Positions 48,700 to 59,689 of a stretch of 64,000 nucleotides of DNA are shown in pieces. The first letter of the stretch is position 1; each line of letters begins with the position of its first letter. The position numbers and the translations under genes were made by a program. Source of the stretch: Malus domestica (taxonomy: Eukaryota > Streptophyta > Magnoliopsida > Rosales > Rosaceae); the NCBI RefSeq assembly GCF_042453785.1, contig NC_091671.1, forward strand, positions 12,904,001 to 12,968,000. Direction: 5' to 3'. Under the pieces are notes generated by a model, which saw nothing but the letters and a program-made list of their open reading frames with translations, ran no database searches and had not been told where the DNA came from.

Positions 48700-49829
48700 C
48701 TTTGGAGGTCATCACTCATGAGCTCCGCAACCACTTCTTTGGAGGTCATCAACCCACCTGTGCTTGCATGCACCTGATCCAAACCCATTTCGTCCTCAAC
48801 GGATGACAATGATGACGAAGACAAAAGTTTACCCGACGAAGCAGGCCGAGTTGGTACCCTAGTGGGAGAAGCCATTGTCTGGAAAGATAATGATAATGGG
48901 ACATCATCATTAAACCTTTTCGATTGAGATTGAACGAATATTTGCTTCTGCTCTAGACACATGGCTTGTTGATGAAGGCAAACCGGGATCCTGCAACCGC
49001 CTCAACCGGCTATTAGTTTCCTACTAAAACCTCGCTGACACAGCAATGCCACGAGGTAAGGTTCGACCCTTTTTGGCACCACCAGCATCCTGCACACCTG
49101 AGGTGCTACCAAAAGAAACACTGTCTGTATCAGAATCAGTGAGATCAGATGGCACAGAAGATTCATGGGCCGAATTAGCATCTGGGTTTTGCCTAGCATC
49201 CTTCAAAAACTCAGCATTCCCCAAATCCAAGCTCAATCTACCATCAAAAGAAGCTATTCTGCTCTCATCAATCATGGATTGCTGCAATGTTCGACCCACA
49301 ATCCCAGATCCAATCCCACTGAGCTTCCTGTTGTCCGAGCTTCAGTCCATGCTCCTTGGAACGAAACTGACAATCTCCGAGTGGAAGTGACCAAAAACTG
49401 AGTGGCGGCAGAGACTTCAGAACCGGCATTGCTCAGCCTCGCCTTGGGAAGGCCGCCGGAGGTCTGAGGTGTAATGGGTTGCCGCCGATCCACCGATTGA
49501 GCCTTTTTCCGAGCCGGAAGCAGGGTCGAGTTCGAAACGGAGTTTATGGACCTTGAGAGCAATGGATATGGGCATCTTCTGGAAGACGCAAATGACGAGA
49601 CCGTAGAAGTTGAAGTCGAGGTTGAAGAAGAAGAAGGAGAATAAGACATGTATTTTGACGAGACTTGCCGGCCTCTGGGTCGCTTCTGAACCAAACCATT
49701 GTCTTTCTCGGAAGGCAAAAGATGAGGCCTCGATGGGTTTTGGAGATGGGGCCGTGAGTGGTGGTCCGATGAGGCTTTGGGGTTGAGCGGTGGGCCGGTC
49801 GGAGTTGCTTCATAAACGGCAGCCACCAT
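48700..49829 (-). pseudogene. Captured 5' part of a QWRF-family (augmin subunit 8-like) gene
   Basis: QWRF proteins (SCO3/EDE1/QWRF2 relatives) are microtubule-associated, augmin-8-type proteins with a Ser/Arg-rich basic N-half and a C-terminal QWRF domain. Here the minus frame from ATG 49829 gives MVAAVYEATPTG, the typical Ser-rich KYMSYSPSSSSTS...RRCPYPLLSRS, KKAQSVDRRQP and ARLSNAG...LSVSFQG. After an internal deletion near 49370 another frame gives IVGRTLQQSMIDESRIASFD, GRLSLDL, ESSVPSDLTDSDTDSVS and GRTLPRGI (49320-49024). A third fragment, SKRFNDDVPLSLSFQTMASP, lies at 48920-48860. The QWRF domain itself is absent. It is broken by at least two frameshifts and is sense to the surrounding retroelement. 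The 48700 end is approximate. Confidence 0.8.
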
Positions 49830-50093
49830 GATAGGGGCAATTCAAATCCTCTTCACATTGCGTCTTAGGGACTGAATTTTTTGGGAACCCGCCATGTAAA
49901 TTCCCAAAATATAGCAATGTAGATTTATGAAATTGCAGGAGAATCTGAGAGAGGGAAAAACAACAAGCTTTGCTATATTTGAGATTGTGGGTTTCTTGGG
50001 TTTTGCAGATATCACGGTGGACAGTGGTCGTTGTTTCACGGTGGTGAGATGAAAAAATGAAAGAGAACCGACATAGCTTTTCGTGTCAGTTCC

Positions 50094-50109
50094 CACAGAC
50101 GGCGCCAAA
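50094..50109 (-). other. Primer-binding site of the LTR element
   Basis: TTTGGCGCCGTCTGTG on the minus strand abuts the end of the right LTR. This pattern is common in plant Ty3/gypsy-derived LTR elements and defines the direction of reverse transcription. Confidence 0.75.
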
Positions 50110-50485
50110 TGTTGATGCACAAAACGGGAGGTTTTGGAACAATGTAAATCCGACCGTGAATCTGCAAGAAAATAAAGAACACAAGATGTATCGTGGTTCA
50201 CCCCAATGTTTGGGCTACGTCCATACTGATATTGTATTTCTCTAAGATGTTGAAGAGGGAGAGAGCGCCTCTGTAATGAGAGCTCTTTTCAATCTGAGAG
50301 GCTTGAGGGGGTGAGGAGGCTTAAGAATTGGCCTCTCCTCTGGGGAGGGTGAGGAGTCCCTTTTATAGAATAAGGGTTCCTCACTTATTACATATTTACC
50401 CCTTCCTTTATCACATAATTACATTTGAGTCCCCCGAGTATTTATACGAGATCTAAATACAGAGGCCCTAAGTATGGTACAAACA
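50110..50485 (-). repeat. LTR (5' LTR in transcript sense), 376 bp
   Basis: Starts and ends as the partner LTR, with differences such as GAGGTTTTGGAACAATG here against GAGGTCTTGGAACAACG there. Confidence 0.9.
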
Positions 50486-51140
50486 ATATTTTATCTAAGA
50501 AGCTAACAAGACAACTAATGGTAGGACAGTAACATTATCAGTTTTGTATTTAAAAATAAATAAATAATGATATTATCTACACTAAAGGCGTGGGGAGTAG
50601 ACTAAGCCCCTCACAATAGGCTAGCAGTAATGTGGTTCAAATTTGCATTTGGCGAGAATCGAATCTAAGGCCTCTCACTTACAAAATAAAGATAAATACC
50701 ACTAGACAGTAGTACTAAGCAACAATCAAATTTGTATTTAGTTTAATTTTCCTCATATGATAGTTCTTTGCTAGGTTGAACTTTAATACCTTAGGTAATA
50801 GGATCTGCGAGGATCCATGTTGTAATGTTTTTTTCTCCTAAAAAATCTCACTATAAATACAAAAACTAAATTTATGTATTTCAATCTCTCTTTTTTTTGT
50901 CGAAAGTATTTCAATCAAATTATAAGGATACGAACGAATCACCTAATCTGAGACTGAGCTCAGGCCCACCACCACTGAAATTCGAGGATTGGTGGGGTGT
51001 TTGTATGATATTACCAATATAAACGGTAATTACAAAAGGGAGAAATTAGGTTTTCATCATTTCTTTTGCTACTTCATTGATTAAATTTTTTTTTTCAATT
51101 TTTGATAAAGTCTTTGGGTATTAATAGCATCATTAATTAT
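50486..51140. repeat. Continuation of the duplicated block right of the LTR element
   Basis: The array text (GCTAACAAGACAACTAATGG) resumes right at the target duplication, and 50580-51140 aligns with 45925-46420 (AAGCGTGGGGAGT...; TAGTTCTTTGCTAGGTTGAA; GGATCTGCGAGGATCC). A 90-bp insertion (50880-50990) is unique to this copy. Confidence 0.85.
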
Positions 51141-51149
51141 TTCAATAAT

Positions 51150-52000
51150 ATTTTTTTTTATTTCTAAATATATTCATTTAATGTTAAAAATGTTACAATT
51201 AGTATATTTATATTTATGACTAAATTTTTTATCATATATTTTTAGTTTTAGTTTGTACCTATTTTTAATTTGTAATTCTTTTTTAATTTGTACCAATTTT
51301 CTTTTCAGTTTTAACTTGTACCCATATATTAATTTCTTTTTGTGCCCATATTTTTTAAAGTTTATTGTATTTGTACCCATATATTTTTTTTATTTGTACT
51401 TTTTATTTTGCTAAATGTACCCATGATAATTATATGTACCCATTCATGTAAAACTTTTTAATCTTAAAAAATACTCATTCTTAAATATAGCAATTTGTTA
51501 TATGTAAAATGTACCCTTTTTTTTATATAAAATCTATTCAATTTTTTTGTAATCTATTTTTAAACTTATATGGGTACATTCTTTTTTCTTTGATTTTACA
51601 ATGTATCCATGTCAAGTTTAATCGAAGAAATTTACTAATGTTATTAAGCCTAATATCCTTTTTTTTTTTTGTGATTTTGAAGAATGTACCCATGTTTTGT
51701 TACAATAAATTTTTTGGTTAATTTTAATGAATGTACCCATGTTTATATATATACACACACACAATAGTATATTTATATTTTAATATTTTTAATCCCACAA
51801 ATTATGGTTTTTTTATTTAAAATTTCATTTATATAAACAACTAAAATTTGTAATTTTTAATTTAAAAAATATAGTAACGTACATAGAAATAAATTATCAT
51901 ATTAATTTCAGGGACCTCGATCAAAAATTAAAACCAATAAGGTTTCAATAAAAAAATATTCATAAATAAAAACCGCATCCAAAATCTCCCTTACAAAAAA
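51150..52000. other. AT-rich stretch with scattered GTACCCAT motifs
   Basis: TTTGTACCCATAT or ATGTACCCAT recurs at least nine times between 51250 and 51750 at irregular spacing, a decayed simple-sequence expansion. No gene. Confidence 0.6.
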
Positions 52001-52161
52001 CTATATACATCACCCATCACTTGATATACAAGGCATTCAGCAATTGAAGAATACAAAACAAAGAAAACACTTAAATCTTCCAAAGTACAAGCCTACAAGC
52101 CGAATTTTCTTTTACATATGCGTCAAGTACGCAGTCTCCTCTATTCAAGGCACAAATATGG

Positions 52162-53689
52162 TTAGAGCAAAACTATCTTTCCACGGCCATTGCAGGCAAG
52201 GCATGATCGCGCAGAAGAGCACTTTGTGCAGTAGCTCCATTTCTTTGGAAGCCTGATACCATTTAGGAAGAACTTACGCATGAATCAAATTAGGACGAGA
52301 GAGAAAAGAAGGGCAATGGAGAAGGAATGTGAGAGAAACACAAAAGAAAGTGTACCCTGCTGTGTATCGAGTGGCCATATTCTTAGAAGCCAATCTTGCC
52401 CTCTCAGCACTTTCGTCTGAGAGTTTCTTGAGTACAAAGCCTTCACCTTTGCATTCAGGACATATCCCAGACCCACGACAGGCTTCGCATATTTTCATAG
52501 GAACCTGCACTTCTGAAAAGGAGTTCATATGGATAGATAGCTCAAGCACATGAAAATAGACGTGGCACGGTCATAATTACCCTATTAGAACTTTTGTCCG
52601 CACACAGTTGAATTATTACATGTTCTATCAATGCCGTTCTTTAAAGAAAATAAATTTGTCTTTGTAAATTATTAGTTAGCTGGAAGTAATGCTCTGATTA
52701 TTGTTTTATAATTATGTACATACCTCTGCTTCCTCAGAAGCTTTGGTTCTCTTCGCAAGAATCGTAGCTGCTGTACCAACAACTGCAGCAGCAATTGCTA
52801 TTGAAGCCACTGTTTCAGGTAGAGCAGAAGATACCAAGGATGATGGTCTTCTTTGCTCTTGCGGCTTTACGTTGACTGAAGAACAAAAGTCACGATCCAA
52901 TCAATAAAGTACACTATATCAGAAGAAAAATCATTGTACTTAAATCTGTTAGTAAAGGAAAATCCTAATCAAACACTAAGTACCAAATTAAGTGGCATGC
53001 ATTGCAACTTGAATTGTACAAAGAGAACGTTAAGGTGTTAGATTAAGGAATAAAACTTATACTTCGCCTGATAGAAACAAAGGGAAGAAGGAAATTGAAA
53101 CATGAACCCAAATATTTTCAGGCGTATTGCTGTTGTTTATTGGGAAGCAGAGCACAAAGTTTAAGTTTGAAACAATGAAACGAAAGAGATGGAAGCACAT
53201 CAAGCTCAATGAAAATATGGAAGAACATGAATTCTCAACATGACCAAGCAATGTTGAAGAAATCAAGATACTAACTTCGTCTCAAAATCAAGATACTAAC
53301 TTGCTATAAGCTTTATCATCATACGATTCTCGCTTAGACCAAGTAAACAAACCAAATGTTGAAGAAATCTCATTATGGTTGAAACCGTACGATAAAGAAA
53401 GGCACAAATTCAAGGATTCCCAACCATACAGGAGTATTTAAGGGATTTTTAGAGCAAAGTTGTAGTCCACGAAACCTTTGAAGGACTAGTGCCCTGTTCT
53501 TTTTTAGCCAAAAGAAAAATGGACTAGTGATCAGAAACTAGAATCTTGATCCTTAATAATATGACAAAGAACAAACAGATGGAAATGTCATATGTTACTA
53601 TTTGCAAAGTTTCAGTTACACTTACAGAAGCTCCGATTGTGCAGATTTCGTGTTTTAAAATATAGCTTACCAGCATCAAATCCAGACAT
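52162..53689 (-). CDS. FIP: Thylakoid DnaJ-type zinc-finger protein (FIP-like)
   Basis: Four exons on the minus strand: 53689-53671 (MSGFDA plus one base, 19 nt), 52875-52724, 52504-52356 and 52252-52162, all with GT-AG borders and consistent phases, giving 136 aa. It has a hydrophobic helix (TVASIAIAAAVVGTAATILA), then CEACRGSGICPECKGEG and, after ATRYTAG, CTKCSSARSCLACNGRG, i.e. the CxxCxGxG zinc fingers of DnaJ without a J domain. One membrane helix plus such fingers matches the FTSH5-interacting protein FIP of Arabidopsis (129 aa), a thylakoid protein linked to FtsH protease regulation (from memory). Exon 1 is the least certain part; a start at 52900 (MDRDFCSS) is the alternative but runs over the acceptor TTCTTCAG. 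The product ends KIVLL. Confidence 0.72.
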
Positions 53690-53699
53690 AAGAAGATAA

Positions 53700-54950
53700 T
53701 GCTGTAAAATTAGTGATAATCCATTGTTTACCATCCCTAACTTTAAATTAACAGATTATATCAGTTGTTCCAAAACCCAATAGAACTGGAAAGGAAGATT
53801 ACTCAAAACTGTAGGAACCAGCACACAATTACGTAATAAAAATCTTCAACATGGCACATTGCTAGACAACAATGTACAGAATTCTCCGTTGGTTTCCGCA
53901 TAAGATTTTTCAGTGTCAGTTGTGTCATGAGTGGACGGAAGGAACTATTGTGGCTTATGGTCTGACGCGGTTTGGTCCTCACATTGTTGGATGCTCCCCC
54001 TCCCAGCGGTGAGCAACTGATTATTGAGGATTTATTAGGTGTTGCTAATCCTCGCTTAGTGTCAATTTAAGTTCTTCATTTTGGACCTTTGATCACCATA
54101 TGTAGCAAAAAAAGAAAATGAACACTAGACACAATCAGATCCACCCAATACTAATACAGGGAACTCCCACGATACAAGTGAGTGCTTCAGTGTAAAGAGA
54201 AATCAACCAAACATCGAATGAAAAACCAAGTTCTTACACAAATGATAGAACCTAATTATGGACTGCTTTCACATGTTTCAAGCTCCACCTTGCTTCCTAC
54301 CAGCCACACTAAAATTCACCTAAATTCTAATCTCACCAGCTTGCTACCCCAACCCCATCTTACATTTTGCACTCCTGGTCTACTTAAAGACCGCGTTTCT
54401 CAATAGAATCCCTAAACTCATATCAGTACAGGAAGCAAATACTTCACCCATCAAAAGCAAGTTACTGAGAAGAAGCACTTATCAGCACTTATGCTCTCAG
54501 AGAAGAAGCTGCTCAACTTAATTTCACCCCCCCCCCCCCTCCCCCACCAAACCAACCAAGAAGCACCACCCAGAAAGATCAATTAACTCAGTTTCTTTAA
54601 CCAACATTAGTTCTAAGTGTCCCCATTTATTGGCATCCCCTCAACAATAAAAAATTCAGTAGAAAAAAGGACCATCTTTTATGTTGGTTTTAATTAGGAA
54701 AACCCCTTACAACAGCAACCAGCTTCCTCCATAAAGATTATAAATGGAATGGGTATTGGTGGAATAACCAAATCATTGGAACCCACTTTCCTAATCACTC
54801 ACAAATGCAGAAAAAATCCCACAGTAATGTCAATCTTTTGTGGGCGCTCTCCATTCATGGCTTGCCTCATTTTTATTATTTCTCGACGTTTACTTACCAA
54901 CCTTTTCTTTTTCAACAAAGCAGTATCTAAACTACTTTAATCTATATAAG
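53700..54950. other. Upstream region of the FIP-like gene; poly-C tract
   Basis: No coding gene recognised. A C-rich run at 54526-54545 and a short protein-like stretch at 53905-54000 (FQCQLCHEWTEGTIVAYGLT, then stops) are the only irregularities. The latter could be a transposon scrap. Confidence 0.4.
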
Positions 54951-55689
54951 AGCGAGCACACTGTTCTAATCAACTGATATAACCTATGTCTGCCGGTTGC
55001 TTACCAACCGTCAGTGCCTAAGGTTAAAATTGTAAAGCAAATCAATAATCAACAACTGCACTTTCTATATAATTAACACATGCATAAATTGGGAAGATAT
55101 GCAGGTGCACAATAAATACATATATAAAGCTTAGAAATTTGAAGGTTTGATGCTTGAGATTAATAAAATTTGGGATATCTTACTCTTAGGAAGGGAAGAA
55201 AATGATATTTTGCGCACAGCCAGCTCCATCATTTACTGTGTTTCCGATCGAGTGAGGCAAAATATGATTGTCGTTCCGTTATCTTAACTACCTTATTTTG
55301 GCTGCTGGGTCTGGTCTTTATTTGGCCTTGGTTATGAACACAATTTCAGAAATGCCATTTTCATTTTGGGGCTCAAAATGTGCATTTATTTATGGTAGGA
55401 AATTGGTGAAAATGGGACATTTGTTACTTAGGCCTAATTTGGTGTTGTCATTTTCAAATAAATTACTTCTGTTTTGCTCTGACAATAAATAACTGTAAAA
55501 TAAATTTATTGAGTGTTTAGTAAACTTTTGTATAATACTGTTGTGAATATATTAAATGACTACAAATGATATAGTATTGAATGTGATATAATAATTGTTA
55601 AAGAGAATAATGTAAGGGTAAAGATTGTAATTCTGTAAAATATGCAGGGGTATACTTATCATTTAAAATTTCATTAAATGGGCACTGTT

Positions 55690-55880
55690 CATTGTGCTTT
55701 GAAAAAAAAAAACATTTATTTTTACCATACTTCTGCTTTTCTATACTTTTATGCTATCATTACTAGCAGTTTTTAAAAAACACTTTTTTTTGTTTTACCA
55801 AACACATTTCATGTTTCCGATTTTTTAATAAGCTGCTTCTTTTAGCAGCACCACAATCCCAAATCAGCTCTTAATCATAA
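55690..55880. repeat. MITE-like sequence, one end recognised
   Basis: GCTGCTTCTTTTAGCAGCAC, then CCCAAATCAGCTCTTA, resembles a common terminus of short hAT-like MITEs in woody plants. The opposite end may lie near 55430 (GGCCTAATTTGG), but a duplication was not found. Confidence 0.35.
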
Positions 55881-56171
55881 GGAGTCGTTTGATAATCATT
55901 TCAATGTTTAAATTTAAATTTTAAGTTTCTACATTTGAGTTTTGATTTTAACAAAAATGGTAACTATTTCAGTTTTTGTTTATGTAGAACTTCGTATATG
56001 GTTTGAGGTCATAATAAAAGGGCATGTGACAAAGAGTATGTAGCATTTTTCAGAGTTAGGATGAGCGTGTGATAAAAATTATGTCTGATAGTGTAGTCCC
56101 AAGGTCATGAATCATGATGAAGGTTATGGGGCCTAAAACGTGTTTGCATTCAATAAGAGTCAAGCCATGAT

Positions 56172-56172
<1 letters not shown>

Positions 56173-56222
<50 letters not shown>
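56173..56222. repeat. (CT)n microsatellite
   Basis: About 25 CT dinucleotides without interruption. Confidence 0.97.
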
Positions 56223-56226
<4 letters not shown>

Positions 56227-57487
56227 GCATTATGATTTCAGGATTATCTGTTTCAAGTTCTCGGCATCTCATGGCAAGTGGATTTGGGTTGGGTTGATGC
56301 CCTGGGGGGGTTGCGGTGATCAGGGAAGGACTGGCACTGGACAAGGGCGCTGGGCAGCAGAGGATGGATTTCCTCTAGTAATACGAAGGGTAGTGTTGGA
56401 GTTTTCAAAATAAGGTGAGGGTATAATTGGTTGAAGATTCTCATTCCGGATTCCCCATAACACCTGGAATTGGATTACCACTTGCATCTAAGGAATCCAA
56501 TTCCTCCAATATAAGGAATTGAATTCCAAAATTTATGTGGGCCCCACTACTTTTTTTATTCCTCAATGTTTAGTAAATCCCGAAGTATTCCGCAATCAAA
56601 ATTCAATTCTACATTTTCATTCCGATTACAGATACGTAAACACGCTCTAAATAGTTTCGACCACAAAACAAAAACAAAAAGAACGTCATACATTTTTAGA
56701 TTTCAAAAAATGTCTCTACTTCTGGAACATGGAATACTCCACATGCACACGGTGTGATTGCATGCATGCATACGTAACCTCATCTGTTTTATGGGTTGTC
56801 AAAGTTTAAACTCTGGAAGTTCGAGTTTAGAGCTCATTTCATACCCGGTATTTTATCGTCCAAACTCTTGTTGTAGTTGCGGGTAAGAAAAGATGTCTGT
56901 AATACTATTAAAATAATGTTACCCTAGCTTTATTGAGTATAATATGTCCTACTGCATTGATAGCATTAATTAAGAGGTTTAATTTTTATGTGAAATGTAG
57001 TTGCTGATATCTGCTATTTTCAAACCAACTAATTTTGTAATCGACAGCAAAACCAAACCCACCCAACTCTTCCGGGGAATGGCATTTTGCTATGATAGTC
57101 GAATTAAACGTTGTTACACATGATTGCAGCATGCACATTCATTCTTTCTTTCATAACTTACATTAGTGTCTTAACTGATAAAATACATAATTTCTTCCCA
57201 CTTGTTTCATAAATCTGATATGAATTTTAGGCATTAGCATTTTTTTGTTTGGGAGGCAATTTTAATATGGTGGTGGATAAAAATCCTAATTATCTTCACC
57301 AAGAAAGTAGTTGGCCTATTTTCTGTCTTAATTATTGTTTTATTTAATAGTTGATTGCTTATGGGTAGATGAGCTTTTGGGTAGATGATGTTAATGAGAT
57401 CCTTTAGAAGAGTGAGTAATTTGCTCATTGCTGCCTTTCTACTTGCATCCATCTCATGGAGAGATTTTTCAACGTGTCCAGAATACG

Positions 57488-57584
57488 GGGCAGGACACTA
57501 CATATTATTATACAATTAGAGGAATACCTGAAAAAAGAAAAAGAAATTTCCTCTAATTGTATAAAAACATATGGTGTACTGCCC
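57488..57584. repeat. 97-bp hairpin
   Basis: GGGCAGGACACTACATATTA on the left and, in reverse, GGGCAGTACACCATATGTTT on the right; both arms end in ATACAATTAGAGGAA around a 20-nt A-rich loop. About 36 paired positions with a few mismatches and a one-base bulge. It could be a tiny MITE or a small-RNA precursor. Confidence 0.7.
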
Positions 57585-58284
57585 TATGTTTCGAGCACAC
57601 TGAAAAATCTTTTCATCCCATGGGTGTACCACCGTATCCACAAAATTTGGAATTAACGAAGCCATTCGTTTCCTTAATCATCATGAGAAGTTAAACTCTT
57701 GATATACACAATATTAACAGAGGGAGATTTGAATTCGAAACCTCGGATTCAAGAAAGGATGTTCTTAATCAACTAAGCTATCAACGACTTGCAAACTCTC
57801 AACTCATTTTAATGTATTTGAATCAAGCCTCAAACTCACTGGCATATGTTTACTATATGCAATGATAATTTGAATTAGTGACACGCCTTTTAATTTGTTT
57901 GAGTCATGATTACAGAATAACAAAAGGTAAGTGCACAGCCAAATACTTCTTAAATCCTGAAGTTATTGGGCTTCTATGAAGTTTCCCCTTCACCAAAAAG
58001 AAGTGGTCACTTAGCACCTCCAGCTCTCGATCAAAATTTTCAATTTTTAATTTTTTTGGTGGGAAACATTAGGTTAGTTTGGAGAAAAAATAATGAAAGA
58101 TATTAAGAAACCGAGTGCAAACCGTGCTATGACAGAAAACTCACGGACATCCCCCTTCCTGCAGTCTAAAGAATCATGTACCAACCACAACCCCAACACT
58201 AATATTTCAAAGACAATAAGCTGTGCAACCTCCTCCATTGTTCAGCTACTCACGAGCTTATTTAAGACCCCTTTCCAATTCCCC

Positions 58285-58375
58285 CATCCTTATATAAACC
58301 TCTCAAAACTTCCATATACTTCAAACCCTCACAAACCAAAAAATAAAAAATAAAAACTCAAAACATATTCCAGAT
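58285..58375 (+). promoter_or_regulatory. Core promoter and 5' UTR of the secreted peptide gene
   Basis: TATA box CTTATATAAACC at 58289, about 85 bp before the ATG, followed by an A-rich leader (AACCAAAAAATAAAAAATAA) typical of short plant 5' UTRs. Confidence 0.7.
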
Positions 58376-58693
58376 ATGTCTACCTATCTTCTCTCCGTTG
58401 CACTCTTATGTTCCTTACTCTTGTTGTCTTGTTTTGACATCTCTATGGCTGCAAGAAACATCCCATCTAGCGCTCCGAGCACGATGGTGAGGCCTCTGGT
58501 TACCGAAGGACGAGATCGCTACGTGAGCATGATGCCTCGGGACTTGAATCCCAAACAAGAAGTTTTTCACGGGAGGGAAGTGAAGGGTTGCTTGCCAAAA
58601 GGGTTTACGCATGCATCGGCTCCTAGCCGGTTTGTGAACTATCACGCACTTGGCTCGGGGTGTTCTTCTGCTCAGGGTTCCAAGAAACCTTGA
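58376..58693 (+). CDS. Small secreted peptide precursor (105 aa), IDA-like candidate
   Basis: An N-terminal signal peptide is clear: hydrophobic YLLSVALLCSLLLLSCFDI with a probable cleavage after SMA (about residue 25). The middle (VTEGRDRYVSMMPRDLNP) is polar, and the C-terminus has a conserved-looking core, KGCLPKGFTHASAPSRFVNY, with two Cys (KGC and GSGC) and a basic tail. The PKG...SAPSR...N spacing recalls the PIPPSAPSKRHN motif of IDA/IDL abscission peptides, but the match is partial and the extra cysteines are unlike IDA. No introns. If it is a ligand it acts in the apoplast through receptor kinases; function not established. Start supported by the TATA spacing and the signal peptide. 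Confidence 0.7.
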   Translation: MSTYLLSVALLCSLLLLSCFDISMAARNIPSSAPSTMVRPLVTEGRDRYVSMMPRDLNPKQEVFHGREVKGCLPKGFTHASAPSRFVNYHALGSGCSSAQGSKKP

Positions 58694-58799
58694 TGCCGGA
58701 AAGGTATTCAATGGGTGCTTTGTATATGGATTTGGCATTTATGCGTGGTGGATTTGAATGGGGAATAAGTATTATTGTATATGCCGGTTATACGTAACA

Positions 58800-59500
58800 T
58801 TGTCGCTCATAGTATGCATGTGAGTCTCACTATTTTATAGTGGATCAAACATTGTATGTTGTGAGAATATAATCGGCACATACAATAACTCTTAAAAGGA
58901 GATGGACCGAGAAAGTTATGAATTTAAAACATAGTTTTGGGTCGCGATGACAAAATGTGAGAAGTGTTGATTTATTTATTTATTTCTCAAAAATTCATTT
59001 GTGTGAGTTTAATTTGTTACGTTTTTCTTCACCTAGGTGGGTGATGGTTGTATTTATCTTATATATATGTATGAAGTTTTTGAACCAAAGCTTCTCCAAT
59101 GTGTGATTCTTTCTTTTGCTTTTGCTTTTGAATACATCTCTCATTAGTCTCCTATATGACTAATATAATCATGGAATGCCAAATGAAATTTGAAGAAATA
59201 GTAATTAATTATTTTGGCTATTAAATTCCCGTAATTTATTTCATATGAAGTGTAAAGGAAGATAGAGGCCAATTTAAATTGGAAGTTGAGGGCAGTAAAA
59301 ACCTGGCCTAGCTTAACAATTGCTGAGCAATTCACCAACCAAAATAACTACACTCCTGCGATCGCGACGTATGAGTTTCATCAAGTTTTCATTTGTCCAT
59401 TTACTCATTTATCCATTTTGCAACTAATCCAGGAGTTTGGTTGGCAGGAAAGGGGTTGGGAATAGAAAATTCACTTTCATTCCGATGTTTGAAAAAACGT
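58800..59500. other. 3' flank and intergenic DNA, no gene
   Basis: AT-rich. The minus frame 59144-59338 has no features. Confidence 0.5.
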
Positions 59501-59518
59501 TTCTTGCCTTTGAAAAAA

Positions 59519-59689
59519 GAGAAATGCTAAGGAGACTCTCAAAAGTGGGACTCTTCATAGACTCTCTACCATATTAGGTATTTGGCACAATTTGTTATAA
59601 TATCAGCATAAAAATTGCCATTAATTAGAGAGGTAGAAAAGAATCCATGTAGAGAATCACACTATGGAAGAATTCTTTTAGCATTTCTC
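59519..59689. mobile_element. 171-bp MITE with 9-bp target duplication
   Basis: The left end GAGAAATGCTAAGG mirrors the right end TTTTAGCATTTCTC, and inner arms AGACTCTCTACC/GTAGAGAATC continue it. It is flanked by TTGAAAAAA at 59510-59518 and 59690-59698. A 9-bp duplication suggests Mutator-type mobilisation. Confidence 0.8.

Larger units (their letters stand above)
46428..50485 (-). mobile_element. Non-autonomous LTR retrotransposon carrying a QWRF gene fragment (4058 bp)
   Basis: Two LTRs (46428-46804 and 50110-50485) share TGTTGATGCACAAAA at one end and GGTACAAACA at the other, and the element is bounded by a perfect ATATT duplication (46423-46427 and 50486-50490). On the minus strand a primer-binding site TTTGGCGCCGTCTGTG (50109-50094) directly follows the right LTR and a purine tract CTTGGGGACTAC (46817-46806) precedes the left one, so it is transcribed right to left. 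There is no gag or pol. The interior is a host-gene fragment (48.7-49.83 kb) plus minisatellites (47.0-48.25 kb). The LTRs differ by roughly 20 or more visible positions, so it is not a very recent insert. Confidence 0.9.

Noticed and set aside
48627..48721. Extension of the captured QWRF fragment to 48627
   Set aside because: The C-terminal text of that frame (ETETETEAQWKKKR) comes from a CTCTGT simple repeat and does not resemble the QWRF family, so the capture end is placed near 48700 or earlier.
49046..49390. 114-aa plus frame over the QWRF fragment
   Set aside because: Antisense to the recognisable QWRF residues (SMIDESRIASFDGRLSLDL) on the minus strand.
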